Shown: positions 17,327 through 25,883 of the stretch, in pieces
How positions within the stretch are numbered: position 1 is the first letter of the stretch
How the letters are laid out: every line of letters starts with the position of its first letter
Assembly: GCF_017377395.1 (NCBI RefSeq)
Contig: NZ_CP061800.1
Coordinates: 5,787,633 to 5,851,632, forward strand
Source: Desulfonema magnum
Lineage (GTDB): Bacteria; Desulfobacterota; Desulfobacteria; Desulfobacterales; 4be13
Direction of reading: 5' to 3'
DNA: 64,000 bases
Notes under the pieces: model-generated
What the model was told of the DNA's origin: nothing
The model's database searches: none
Seen by the model: only the letters and a program-made list of their open reading frames with translations
Program-made: the position numbers and the translations under genes

Positions 17327-18139
17327 TCAATGGCCAGGAAATGACAAGTAACTGTCTTTTTTGTGATTCTCATCTTTGGCTCTCCGCGCCATGATTTCTT
17401 CCGCGAGTTTAAAATAGCTTTGTGCGCCAACTGACTCAGGATCCAGCAGCAGAATCGGTCTTCCCACACTTGATGCTTCCCGTAACTGAACACTTCGGGG
17501 AATAACCGTCCTGAACACCGCATTTTTCAGATGACTCCGGGCATTTTTGGCGATTTGCCGGGACGTTTTTTCTCCCATATCATACATGGTCAGAAGAATG
17601 CCTGCCAGTCTGAGATCAGGGTTCAGTTTCTTCTTTATAAGACGAACAAATTGCAACAGTTGAATAAGGGATTCATATGCTAAAAATTCACATTGAAGGG
17701 GAATCAGTAAAAAATCAGCAGCCGTCATCGCGTTGATGGAAACAAGACTCAGCGAGGGCGGTGTGTCAATAATGATATGATCATAATGATCTTTGAAACG
17801 GGTGAGAAGATTGCGCAATATGTTTTCTTTTTCCGGTTTCGACATGAGTTCCATTTCAGCGCGGAAAAATTCACTATGAACAGGAATGGCTTTCAGGTGT
17901 TCAAGGTGAGTATCAAGAACCGTGTCTTCGATCAGAACTTTTCCAGACAAAGCATCATAGAGGGTTTTGGTGAGCTTCTGCTTGTTAAACCCGACCCCGG
18001 TTGTCGCACTTCCCTGGGGGTCGCAATCTATCAGCAGTGTTTTTTCTCCGCCCGAGGCAAAAGCCGCAGACAGATTCACAGCAGTGGTTGTTTTTCCCAC
18101 CCCTCCTTTCAAACTGGCTATACAGATAATATGTCCCAT
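17327..18139 (-). CDS. ParA/Soj-type ATPase
   Basis: A 270-aa P-loop ATPase of the ParA/MinD superfamily. It has the deviant Walker A ASLKGGVGKTTTAVNLS (residues 8-24), Walker A' LLIDCDPQGSATTG and Walker B YDHIIIDTPPSLS. Such proteins position DNA or protein cargo by ATP-driven cycling on the nucleoid. No ParB or parS site is seen nearby; only the small acidic partner follows. It may therefore be an orphan positioning ATPase rather than the chromosomal segregation protein. Confidence 0.92.
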   Translation of the reverse strand: MGHIICIASLKGGVGKTTTAVNLSAAFASGGEKTLLIDCDPQGSATTGVGFNKQKLTKTLYDALSGKVLIEDTVLDTHLEHLKAIPVHSEFFRAEMELMSKPEKENILRNLLTRFKDHYDHIIIDTPPSLSLVSINAMTAADFLLIPLQCEFLAYESLIQLLQFVRLIKKKLNPDLRLAGILLTMYDMGEKTSRQIAKNARSHLKNAVFRTVIPRSVQLREASSVGRPILLLDPESVGAQSYFKLAEEIMARRAKDENHKKDSYLSFPGH

Positions 18140-18215
18140 ATTCTCAATGTCTTATAAAAATAGATAGCGTTTTAATTTTCATTAATTTACTTGAGATGGC
18201 TTTGAGTGTCAATGA

Positions 18216-18548
18216 AAAACTGCCCGGCCGGCTGAACATCTGCTGACGCTGCCTGAAAAGCATCTGACCGATGCCGGACACCGGGTGTTTATTGACCGGC
18301 ATATGAAAAGCGGTGATGAATGGGAAAACGTCATGACATATGAGATCAGAAATACCGACGCTGTGGTGATTTTGCTTTCACTGATTTCCGTGTATGGTGA
18401 GATGCCGGCATATGAAGCGGATTCTGACTTTACAGGAATGAGATGTTTTTGTGAGAAGAGGTTTGGAAAATTATGTGGGCGAAAAGAAGAATATCATACA
18501 CATCCTCCGAAAACGGAAAAATTTTTTCTGTTTTTCCGTTTTTTGTGA
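18216..18548 (+). pseudogene. TIR-domain protein fragment
   Basis: The open frame downstream of a TGA at 18213 reads ...LTDAGHRVFIDRHMKSGDEW, then TDAVVILLSLISVYGEMPAYE. This is the beta-strand/helix pattern of bacterial TIR domains (GxxVFxDR...; DAVVxLLSxxSVxSxM). No credible start exists and the frame leaves the domain after about 75 residues. It looks like a remnant of a TIR-containing signalling or defence protein, cut on both sides. Confidence 0.5.
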
Positions 18549-18709
18549 TGATTAAGCGGTTTATATTGATTAATCGCCTGGCCCAGCCGGCTCAGGTCCA
18601 CATCTTTTGACCTGCAATTAACAACATCGCTGAAACCGTTTTTCAGACACCACTGTCTGAAAGTGTCATAAGGATCGGTGTTTTTTGTGTTTTCTAAGGA
18701 TAACAGCAT
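18494..18709 (-). CDS. Possible small protein, unknown
   Basis: A 71-aa open frame whose ATG is preceded by AGGGGGGT at a good distance. The translation shows a plausible helix around DTFRQWCLKNGFSDVV. Its last 12 codons run through an A/T-rich hairpin, which makes the 3' end doubtful. No family is recognised. Confidence 0.3.
   Translation of the reverse strand: MLLSLENTKNTDPYDTFRQWCLKNGFSDVVNCRSKDVDLSRLGQAINQYKPLNHHKKRKNRKNFSVFGGCV
18510..18544. terminator. Possible bidirectional terminator hairpin
   Basis: AAAACGGAAAAA and TTTTTCCGTTTT form a perfect 12-bp stem with A and T tracts on either side, so it could act on both strands. Confidence 0.45.
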
Positions 18710-18940
18710 GATGACCCCCCTTTTTTTTGTGTGACGGCGAACCTGTCATTTATTTCCGTTTATGGTTTTAAGATATTTAAAACACCATGAAAAGTCAATA
18801 AGGCGGAGAGTGTATTCAGGAGGTGGGAATATCCTCCTTTCAGGGTAGTCATCTGAGAATGGCCCGGCAATTCATTACCGGGTGGGAAGCTGGGAATTGG
18901 AGCATGACTCTTGGAGAGCAGGTGGGGGGGCTTTGTTGAA

Positions 18941-19768
18941 TTAGGTGGTCGCTGTATATTTTGGTCCCACGATCAGCAGATTATTAGATATAACTGACTG
19001 AATTTTTTCCATTTTACTTCCAAAAACAATATCTTTGATCAGCCCGTGTCCGAATGCCCCCAGGATGACAAGGCTGTCATGAGGCACCTCATAAAGATTC
19101 TCTTCAAATGTTCCCTTCTCAAAAATATGCCACTTGTCCGCATAAAGGGCCATATCTTCTTCGAGGTTCTCTTTTTGGATAATTTTTTCATAAACCTCCT
19201 TGTTTCGATTCTCCGCGTGGGTGAACACATCAAGGGGGATCCCGCTGACTCTGCTGATACGGCATCCCAGTCTGAGTGCTTTTACCGCGTTGGCAGACCC
19301 GCCGAAGAATACCGTTATGCTCTTCCAGGGCTTATACACAGGGCTGCTTATCAGGACCGGAAACCGTGCGGAAGTTACGATACGCCTCACTCTGGGGCCG
19401 ATATAGCCAAGACCGATTTTTGAAGACAGGTCGCTGATGCTGCGGGGACAGCACATGAAATCAAAATTTGTCGGTATGTCAGGAAGTGTTGAGGCTGTGT
19501 AATTCTTTGGCTCCAGGAATCGCGGATTAAATCCCCCCTGCAAAAGCAGTTCCGTTGCATGGTCACTGGCCGTATTCGGAGCGGTGAGATAGGATTCATC
19601 AAGATCAACCTGAACCACGTCATTTTCAAAATACATCAGAAATTTTGTGAATTTGGGAATATAGATCGCGGGAGAGGCTCCGATTTTTTTGCAAAAATAG
19701 ATGGACTGAAGCAGGGTTTCTCTCCCCAGGGGTGTGTTTCTGAAAATATGAAATAATTGAGTTTCCAT
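18941..19768 (-). CDS. Tandem universal stress protein (UspA family)
   Basis: About 275 aa if started at the ATG at 19768, which has GAGGA upstream. The longer frame to 19867 lacks a good ribosome site. The C-terminal domain has the Usp nucleotide-site pattern LVILGAFGHGLIKDIVFGSK. The N-terminal domain is a more divergent Usp fold with SARFPVLISSPVYKPW. Usp proteins bind ATP/AMP and act in stress survival. It follows the CLC channel on the same strand after a REP hairpin. Confidence 0.85.
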   Translation of the reverse strand: METQLFHIFRNTPLGRETLLQSIYFCKKIGASPAIYIPKFTKFLMYFENDVVQVDLDESYLTAPNTASDHATELLLQGGFNPRFLEPKNYTASTLPDIPTNFDFMCCPRSISDLSSKIGLGYIGPRVRRIVTSARFPVLISSPVYKPWKSITVFFGGSANAVKALRLGCRISRVSGIPLDVFTHAENRNKEVYEKIIQKENLEEDMALYADKWHIFEKGTFEENLYEVPHDSLVILGAFGHGLIKDIVFGSKMEKIQSVISNNLLIVGPKYTATT

Positions 19769-19902
19769 GTAATTTTCCTCATCCGTATTTGATAATTTTT
19801 GCACCATGTCTGATACTTGGCCACATTGATTTTCAAACGCTGTTTCTTTGCCGGACGGGGATTGCAACCTCGTCCGGCAAAAAAATTTCCTACCAGTTCG
19901 TA

Positions 19903-19945
19903 GTTCCGCCTTCAGGCGGTGTGAGACCGCCTGAAGGCGGAACTA
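19903..19945. repeat. Perfect 18-bp inverted repeat
   Basis: GTTCCGCCTTCAGGCGGT and its exact complement are separated by GTGAG-type spacer bases. It lies between the CLC and Usp genes and may end or attenuate the CLC transcript or be a REP element. Confidence 0.7.
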
Positions 19946-19987
19946 TAACTGTCCGGAAAAGTGCGCTGATCGCCAAACACTGGTTTG

Positions 19988-21712
19988 TCAGTTGGTTGTC
20001 TGGACTCTGAGTTCTTTCCGATACTGATCCAGAAGCGTTGCCTTTGAGATCATCCCCAGGAATTTGTTATTCCCAATAACCGGCATACTGAACAGACGGT
20101 TTTTATTCATTCTGTGTAAAATTTCGGATAAATCATCATCCGGCCGGACTATCTGAACCCGGGGATTCATTATCTGCTCCAAAAATACGGCATCATACAT
20201 CACCGGATTGAAAAGATAAGGCCGGATATCATCCAAATGAATCATCCCCAGGAAATCCCCGGTTTTTTCATCTTCCACGGGAAAATAATTCCGGTGGGAT
20301 TTCTTTACAACTTCGATGAATTCCCTGAGCAGCATATTCGGCGTTACGGTAATACAGTCTTTTTCAAGAAGTTCCAGCACACTCAGGTCTGACAGCACGC
20401 GGGCATCTGTCCCCGGTCTCAGCAGCTGGCCTTTGTCAACCAGTTCTTTCAGATAAAAAGATGCCGGTTCAATATAATGGCACAGGGTCGAAGAGGTGGC
20501 AGAGACGATGATCAGCGGGAGAATGACATCATAGCCACCTGTGATTTCAACAATAAGAAAGATGCCGGTCAGCGGTGCCTGTAACATGCCGCTGATAATG
20601 CCTGCCATTCCCAGCAGCGCGAAACATCCCTCGTTTACCCATGAAACAGAAGGCCATAACAGCACAATGAACCGGTGATATGTCAGTCCCACAAGGCTTC
20701 CGATAACCAGCGAAGGGGCAAAAATACCGCCGGAGCCTCCCCACCCCAAAGTCAGGGCAGTGGCGAGTATTTTGGCAAGTGTTCCAATTGCCGCAATAAG
20801 AAGTCCCTGGGAAAATCCCCCTTCAATCATGGTGCGGATAGAGTGATATCCCTCTCCGAGTACCACAGGAAGAAATATGCCGATACCGCCGACAGCGCAT
20901 CCTCCCACCGCGGCCCGCAGCCACAGAGGAAAAGGGACTTTGCCTGATATTTTGCGCATGGATCTGAGGAGCCGGGTCAGCAGAATCGAGGCCAGGGCCG
21001 TGCTGACGGCCAGACCAAAACAGGCCAGGATATCCACAAGATCAATGCTGAACTGACGATGGCTGAAAGGAATCTGGTTTCCCTGGAGGATACGGCTGAC
21101 TTCGGTGCCTGCCACCGAGGCCATGGCAATGGGCACAATGTTTAAAGCTGTCCACTCACCGAGGATTACTTCCATGGTAAAGACCAGTCCTGCAATGGGC
21201 GCGTTAAATATGGAAGATATCGCGCCCGCGGCACCGCAGCCGACAATGGTTATCCGCTGCCGGTCATTTAAGGAAAAGAATTTTGCAATATTGGATCCGA
21301 TGGATGCGCCGCTCATAACCACCGGGGCTTCAGGCCCTGCCGAACCACCGCTGCCAATGGTCAGACAACTGGATATCAGCCTGGAAAAGCTTGAGCGGAA
21401 ACGCAAAAGCCCGCCATAGCGGGAGACGCTGTAAATGACCTCGGGAACGCCATGTCCTGCCCCTTCTTTTACAATTTTGTTCAGAAACAAAGAAGACAGT
21501 GCGGCCCCGGCCGCGGGAAGCACAAATGCCCACCACAGATGTCGGTAAGGATGGAGCCATTCCAGCATGGCGACAAGAGATTTGTTCAGGGCCAGCGCGG
21601 CCAGTCCGCTGCAAATGCCGACAATAATGCCGATGAACATGAGCAGCAGACGGTCGTCCGGCCGGAACATGATCCAATTTGCAATATATCGTAAGGGGTT
21701 TAAAATTCGCAT
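19988..21712 (-). CDS. CLC-type chloride channel/transporter with two CBS domains
   Basis: About 574 aa from the ATG at 21712. The longer frame to 21763 runs into an attC-like site, so its first 17 codons are not genuine. The CLC core has the signatures GSGGSAGPEAP (with the gating Glu), GWGGSGGIFAPSL and IFNAPIAGLVFTMEV. Two CBS domains occupy the last 140 residues (around DCITVTPNMLLREF and PRVQIVRPDDDLSE). It mediates chloride movement or Cl-/H+ exchange across the inner membrane. Its ATG lies 4 bp from an attC-like site, and about 300 bp of its 5' end is duplicated at 23862-24160. Confidence 0.93.
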   Translation of the reverse strand: MRILNPLRYIANWIMFRPDDRLLLMFIGIIVGICSGLAALALNKSLVAMLEWLHPYRHLWWAFVLPAAGAALSSLFLNKIVKEGAGHGVPEVIYSVSRYGGLLRFRSSFSRLISSCLTIGSGGSAGPEAPVVMSGASIGSNIAKFFSLNDRQRITIVGCGAAGAISSIFNAPIAGLVFTMEVILGEWTALNIVPIAMASVAGTEVSRILQGNQIPFSHRQFSIDLVDILACFGLAVSTALASILLTRLLRSMRKISGKVPFPLWLRAAVGGCAVGGIGIFLPVVLGEGYHSIRTMIEGGFSQGLLIAAIGTLAKILATALTLGWGGSGGIFAPSLVIGSLVGLTYHRFIVLLWPSVSWVNEGCFALLGMAGIISGMLQAPLTGIFLIVEITGGYDVILPLIIVSATSSTLCHYIEPASFYLKELVDKGQLLRPGTDARVLSDLSVLELLEKDCITVTPNMLLREFIEVVKKSHRNYFPVEDEKTGDFLGMIHLDDIRPYLFNPVMYDAVFLEQIMNPRVQIVRPDDDLSEILHRMNKNRLFSMPVIGNNKFLGMISKATLLDQYRKELRVQTTN

Positions 21713-21715
21713 CTT

Positions 21716-21806
21716 GATAACGTCTGAACTCAGGGGCGGCGGGGGATTTAGCGAAACCTTCAATTAAGGACACGCCCCCGCCGTCTGCTGCAATGATTGG
21801 TTAGCC
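21716..21806 (-). repeat. attC-like recombination site, isolated cluster
   Basis: Read on the minus strand it runs from GGCTAAC to GTTATCA. The stem is ACGGCGGGGG / CCCCCGCC with extrahelical bases, and AAC/GTT lie at the ends. It matches the sites in the 47.8-59 kb array. The restriction endonuclease gene ends inside it (TAA in GGCTAACC), as is usual for gene cassettes. Confidence 0.75.
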
Positions 21807-22907
21807 CTCTTCATAGTTAAATTCAACTTTACTATGTTTTATAATTTCATTAAGAACTTCAGGCAATTCACCTTCTTTGACAACTTTTCTGAGTCGTTCT
21901 TTGAGAACAGGAATATTAATGATTTCCTCTATGCATTCCATATATTTTTTTATCACTTTCCTGACGCTGTAAGTTCTTTTAGCGGCTTTTTCCAGTTTTT
22001 CTTTTATATCATCAATTGAATCTTCTGATTTTATTACAAATGAAACGGGATACCTTTCAATTTTATCAATGTCCAGAAAGTATTTTTTAACGTCCAATGT
22101 CTCGGTTACCTGAAAAAATCTTCCAAGCGGTCGCATTACAAAATCTATACCACCGTCATTTGCATTTGTTCTTCCTGTTTTGTAAAGAATCAGGTTATGT
22201 TCTTTTATTTCATCAATTGAAAAACCGATGAAGACGGTCTGATCTTTATAAAAAGTTTTTAAGATGGAAAAACTTACAATTTCAAACACCCTTGCATCGA
22301 TATTAACACCAAGAAGACTGTAAATAAACGATTCGACCTCGGAACTGTTCCTTTCATGAATTTTCTTTAATTTCTCACAGGTGTCTATAAAATTTTGAAA
22401 TGCGCTCTGCTTGGCAGATACATATGAATCTATTATATCAACAACTGTCTTTGCAATATTGAAATCGACATCATGAAATCTGATCTTGAGAAGATTTTCG
22501 TTTATCCAGTATTTTTTGGTTTCAAGATTTCTCAGTATTGGTATGAATTCAGAAGTCTTAAAGTACTTTTTGTATTCATCGTTCATACGACTGTTGAGAG
22601 CATGATTTTGCAACTTAGCCCCAAAAGGAAGTTCTCTTTGGCGATTAAATATCGCACTGAACTGAGCTCCTTCGTAATCTTCATAGCCCTCTCTTTCATC
22701 AAAACCATTGCTGATATAATCTTCGACCAGAACATAAATCGCATATAAATTTGCAAAACTTCCCCTTGCTTTTGAACCTCTGGTTGCAGATCTGGTCTTG
22801 ATATTGAGATATTGCAGAAGACTGCTTTTTTCAAAAACATCTCTGGCTCTTTCTCCGAAATTTTTTTCAAGAATTTCAATTATTTTTTTGGTAAACTGAT
22901 GTTCCAT
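21801..22907 (-). CDS. Type II restriction endonuclease (putative)
   Basis: A 368-aa protein paired with an upstream adenine methyltransferase that overlaps it by 32 bp. A possible PD-(D/E)xK core is seen at NDGGIDFVMRPLGRFFQVTE: an Asp after GG, then a strand ending in a catalytic-type residue, with Gln-Val-Thr in place of the usual ExK. Recognition site and family are not identified. The stop codon lies in the attC-like site at 21806. Its coupling to the methylase is the main argument for function. Confidence 0.75.
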   Translation of the reverse strand: MEHQFTKKIIEILEKNFGERARDVFEKSSLLQYLNIKTRSATRGSKARGSFANLYAIYVLVEDYISNGFDEREGYEDYEGAQFSAIFNRQRELPFGAKLQNHALNSRMNDEYKKYFKTSEFIPILRNLETKKYWINENLLKIRFHDVDFNIAKTVVDIIDSYVSAKQSAFQNFIDTCEKLKKIHERNSSEVESFIYSLLGVNIDARVFEIVSFSILKTFYKDQTVFIGFSIDEIKEHNLILYKTGRTNANDGGIDFVMRPLGRFFQVTETLDVKKYFLDIDKIERYPVSFVIKSEDSIDDIKEKLEKAAKRTYSVRKVIKKYMECIEEIINIPVLKERLRKVVKEGELPEVLNEIIKHSKVEFNYEEG

Positions 22908-23775
22908 ATCCTTTTTTCCTCTCCGTAAACATCAGTATCTGTTCCGGTGAGTGATTTTTCCGTTCATATGTTCTTGGTTCTCTCTGCAATTTTTCTCCGT
23001 TATAATGAGACCGGATTCCGACACGCCTAAGACCGATTTTCACATATTCCTCCTCGATTTCAATGCCTATGCTGTTTCTGCCATATTTTTCCGCCACATA
23101 TGATGTCGTAAAAGTTCCTGAAAACGGATCTAGAACAATGTCATCAGGGTTCGAACTTGCCTTTATTATTCGTTCCAGCAGGGCGACAGGCTTCTGCGTG
23201 GGATGATTCTCATATTCTTCCATTCTGTACCTGACTCTGGGAAAATGCCATACATTTCCCGGAACTTTTTTTGAATTATAGGGCTTGGGCTTTTCCCCTC
23301 TGTAGTCTATCAGCTTTCTTTTTGCTCCCGTTTTTGCTTCCACCAATATATCCTGGGAATTGAAAGTATATTTTTTTTTATCTCTGACACAGAAAAGAAC
23401 CGGTTCATAAAGGGAACCGAAATACTTCCTTGCCTGCACCCCCGAACTGTCATATGTCCACACTATTCTTGACAGGATTTCCATTTTTTCTCTCAGATAG
23501 GTGTCAAATCGGGGCATTGACTGGGTTGATGCCATCAGATAGAAACTGCCGTCGGGTCTGAGTTTTTTTATACACAGATCAATCCATTCATAACTCCAGT
23601 TCAGGTATTCTTTCTCATCAGACCATCTGTCTTTTCTGCCGTTGAAGTTCTTGCCGATGTTATATGGCGGATCGGCAAAAACAAGATCCACGGAAGCATC
23701 GGGTATATGAGCTGATAAAACTTCCATGACATCACCATGAATTATCGCATGGTTTTCATTCTTATATATTTTCAT
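22876..23775 (-). CDS. Adenine-specific DNA methyltransferase, beta class
   Basis: About 299 aa from the ATG at 23775 (MKIYKNENHAIIHGD); the upstream extension is not conserved in style. Motif IV comes first (VFADPPYNIG), then the target-recognition region, then motif I (LDPFSGTFTTSYVAEK). This order is typical of beta-class N6-adenine methylases such as M.HinfI and M.RsrI. It protects host DNA from the partner nuclease encoded immediately downstream. It lies between a truncated CLC duplicate and the nuclease, inside an attC-bounded segment. Confidence 0.9.
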   Translation of the reverse strand: MKIYKNENHAIIHGDVMEVLSAHIPDASVDLVFADPPYNIGKNFNGRKDRWSDEKEYLNWSYEWIDLCIKKLRPDGSFYLMASTQSMPRFDTYLREKMEILSRIVWTYDSSGVQARKYFGSLYEPVLFCVRDKKKYTFNSQDILVEAKTGAKRKLIDYRGEKPKPYNSKKVPGNVWHFPRVRYRMEEYENHPTQKPVALLERIIKASSNPDDIVLDPFSGTFTTSYVAEKYGRNSIGIEIEEEYVKIGLRRVGIRSHYNGEKLQREPRTYERKNHSPEQILMFTERKKGYGTSVYQKNN

Positions 23776-23861
23776 AAATAATCTCAAGAAGGCTAATCTA
23801 AAAATAAGCGGAAAGGAAAGAATTATCACTCAGCTTTCCATTTTTCGTTTTGCTACTGTAA

Positions 23862-24154
23862 CGGGAGACGCTGTAAATAACTTCGGGAACGCCATGTCCT
23901 GCCCCTTCTTTTACAATTTTGTTCAGAAACAAAGAAGACAGTGCGGCCCCGGCCGCGGGAAGCACAAATGCCCACCACAGGTGTCGGTACGGATGGAGCC
24001 ATTCCAGCATGGCGACAAGAGATTTGTTCAGGGCCAGCGCGGCCAGTCCGCTGCAAATGCCGACAATAATGCCGATGAACATGAGCAGCAGACGGTCGTC
24101 CGGCCGGAACATGATCCAATTTGCAATATATCGTAAGGGTTTAAAAATGCGCAT
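23862..24154 (-). pseudogene. Truncated duplicate of the CLC channel gene 5' end
   Basis: This segment matches 21420-21712 almost base for base and encodes the first roughly 98 codons (MRIFKPLRYIANWIMFRPDD onward). The match ends abruptly at CGGGAGACGCTGTAAAT, after which the sequence is unrelated. An attC-like site adjoins its start, as it does for the intact gene. Confidence 0.9.
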
Positions 24155-24156
24155 AT

Positions 24157-24253
24157 TGATACACGTTTGAACTCAGCAGCAGGCGCACGGGGCGGTTGGA
24201 GCGAATGCGAAAACCGCCCCGGGTGACTTTCCTGCTGGAGTGACTGGTTATGC
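24157..24253 (-). repeat. attC-like recombination site, isolated cluster
   Basis: On the minus strand it runs from GCATAAC (containing the HNH gene stop) through CAGCAGG arms and an ACGGGGCGGTT/AACCGCCCCG stem to a degenerate GTGTATC end. The last part differs from the intact GTTATC of the site at 21716, which suggests decay at the recombination box. Confidence 0.6.
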
Positions 24254-24826
24254 AAATTCCTTAATTGCTCTTTTCGCTGCCCTGTGCCAAGAATTTATAT
24301 ACTTATCATCTTTAGCCTCCGGGTGCATATCAATATATGACATAAACCAATTCAGTAATCCGTCCCATTCTTTAACGTCGCCAGGTTTATGTAATTTCCA
24401 GCCTACTTCCTTTAATAGCCAGCTCGATTTAATACTGTTTCTAAGCTGTGAAGTACAAACCCAGTTAGACGCTTTATCTTCGCCGCCACGAGTTACTGGA
24501 ATGACATGGTCAATTGTCGGAAGCAGTTGCCAATACGCTAAATGACACTCAGACATCTTCCAGTTCTTATGAAAAGGAAATTCTATTGGCATTATATTTG
24601 ATAATAGCCGTAGCACTGGAGGAAATACCATCTTTTCGCCGGAATATCGATCAATAAATCCATCTCTGCAAAATACCTTAGTTTTTTTGTATTCTGAGTA
24701 TTGTCTGGCATTGCGAAGCAATGGTGTAAACGGATACTGTTTTTGTATGATTTCCTTTGCTTCAGCAACCGAACCATCCATAAGAATATCGCAGACCTTT
24801 TTTATTATTTCATGATTTGCATTCAT
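24248..24826 (-). CDS. HNH endonuclease
   Basis: A 192-aa protein with an HNH nuclease core: IDHVIPVTRGGEDKASNWVC followed by TSQLRNSIKSSW (His of DH, Asn of SNW, Asn of LRNSIKS). The N-terminal YSEYKKTKVFCRDGFIDRYS resembles an HNH-preceding zinc or substrate region. It has its own gap upstream and ends within an attC-like site, so it is probably a cassette gene. The target is unknown; it could belong with the neighbouring restriction system or act alone. Confidence 0.85.
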   Translation of the reverse strand: MNANHEIIKKVCDILMDGSVAEAKEIIQKQYPFTPLLRNARQYSEYKKTKVFCRDGFIDRYSGEKMVFPPVLRLLSNIMPIEFPFHKNWKMSECHLAYWQLLPTIDHVIPVTRGGEDKASNWVCTSQLRNSIKSSWLLKEVGWKLHKPGDVKEWDGLLNWFMSYIDMHPEAKDDKYINSWHRAAKRAIKEFA

Positions 24827-24989
24827 TTTTTATCCATGCATAACTTGAAAATAAGCGGAGAGCGGAAAAATACCATTTTTTTCCATTTTCAGCAGATCAA
24901 AAATATTTTTCAGGATGTTGCTTCCGATAACCAATTATCCGGAGTGCAAAAATGAAGCGAATCGGAATTTCTTGATCCCAACCTAATGA

Positions 24990-25883
24990 TTATACGAATG
25001 AACCTCTTTTTAAGGCTTCTTTTGGATCATACCAAACTGCATTTACGAAACTCTGCATTTCCTGAACAAAGTTCCATATCACATCTTTGGCAATGGGGAA
25101 ATCCTTATGCTGTTTTTCAACTTCTGCCAATACCGGGCGTTTTTTGACGGGCAGTCTTTTGGCCTTTCTCAATAAAAAAACATTGTCAATTTCCGTTAGT
25201 CTGCAATCTTCCGGCAGCATATCCAAATATTCAACAAGTGCATAATACTTTGCAACAGGACATCCCTGCTTCAGCCTGCCTGCTGTGCCGGCACATTCCT
25301 GGAACATGGTTTTGTCGTAATTCACTTTTATTTCAGCAGCAAAGACAGACAAATAAAGCTCTCCGGCTGTTGTTCTGTCATTCTCAAATGCAGACGATGA
25401 CGAAAACTGATAATGTATCTTCGTGCCGATTGTGAAATCCTGATCCTTTTGTTTCAATACAACCGACGGTTTTTCATTTAATGATGCAATCCCTTCCGGG
25501 CGGAAACTGAGTGACATAAAAGCTGTATGGGGACCGCAGTCAATTCTGAAATCATTTGGCAAGCCTTCGATAATTCTGTCATCGACAAGATATATCAGAA
25601 ATTCCTCCAAAACTGAATTGTCAAGCTTCAGCTGCCCCTTTTGTCTTTTAAGAAAAGCCGAACCCCGTCTGGCTATGACATTCACCTCCAAAAAATCTTT
25701 ATATTCATTGAGCAGGTCCACCATCTGATCAACACGCTTCTGCCTGACAGAAGTTAAGGATTTTAAGGATTTAACCCAGTCTTCATATCTGTCTGACACC
25801 TCTTCCAGTAATTTTTTGTCAGCGGAACACTTGGGATTTGTTATTGCCGCAGCCAGTTTGTCATGGTGTGGTGTCAGACTCAT
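24990..25883 (-). CDS. Type II restriction endonuclease, possibly Bpu10I-like
   Basis: A 297-aa protein whose ATG overlaps the methyltransferase stop by four bases (ATGA). The probable PD-(D/E)xK motif is AGELYLSVFAAEIKVNYDKT, giving E-x-K in EIK, followed by the helix AGRLKQGCPVAKYYALVEY. The overall pattern is reminiscent of the Bpu10I endonuclease family, which needs database confirmation. It forms a restriction-modification pair with the upstream methylase. Confidence 0.78.
   Translation of the reverse strand: MSLTPHHDKLAAAITNPKCSADKKLLEEVSDRYEDWVKSLKSLTSVRQKRVDQMVDLLNEYKDFLEVNVIARRGSAFLKRQKGQLKLDNSVLEEFLIYLVDDRIIEGLPNDFRIDCGPHTAFMSLSFRPEGIASLNEKPSVVLKQKDQDFTIGTKIHYQFSSSSAFENDRTTAGELYLSVFAAEIKVNYDKTMFQECAGTAGRLKQGCPVAKYYALVEYLDMLPEDCRLTEIDNVFLLRKAKRLPVKKRPVLAEVEKQHKDFPIAKDVIWNFVQEMQSFVNAVWYDPKEALKRGSFV

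Noticed and set aside
24827..24989. Half attC candidate (ATAACTTGAAAATAAGCGG) upstream of the HNH gene
   Set aside because: Only one arm is convincing; no matching GTT arm within 100 bp.
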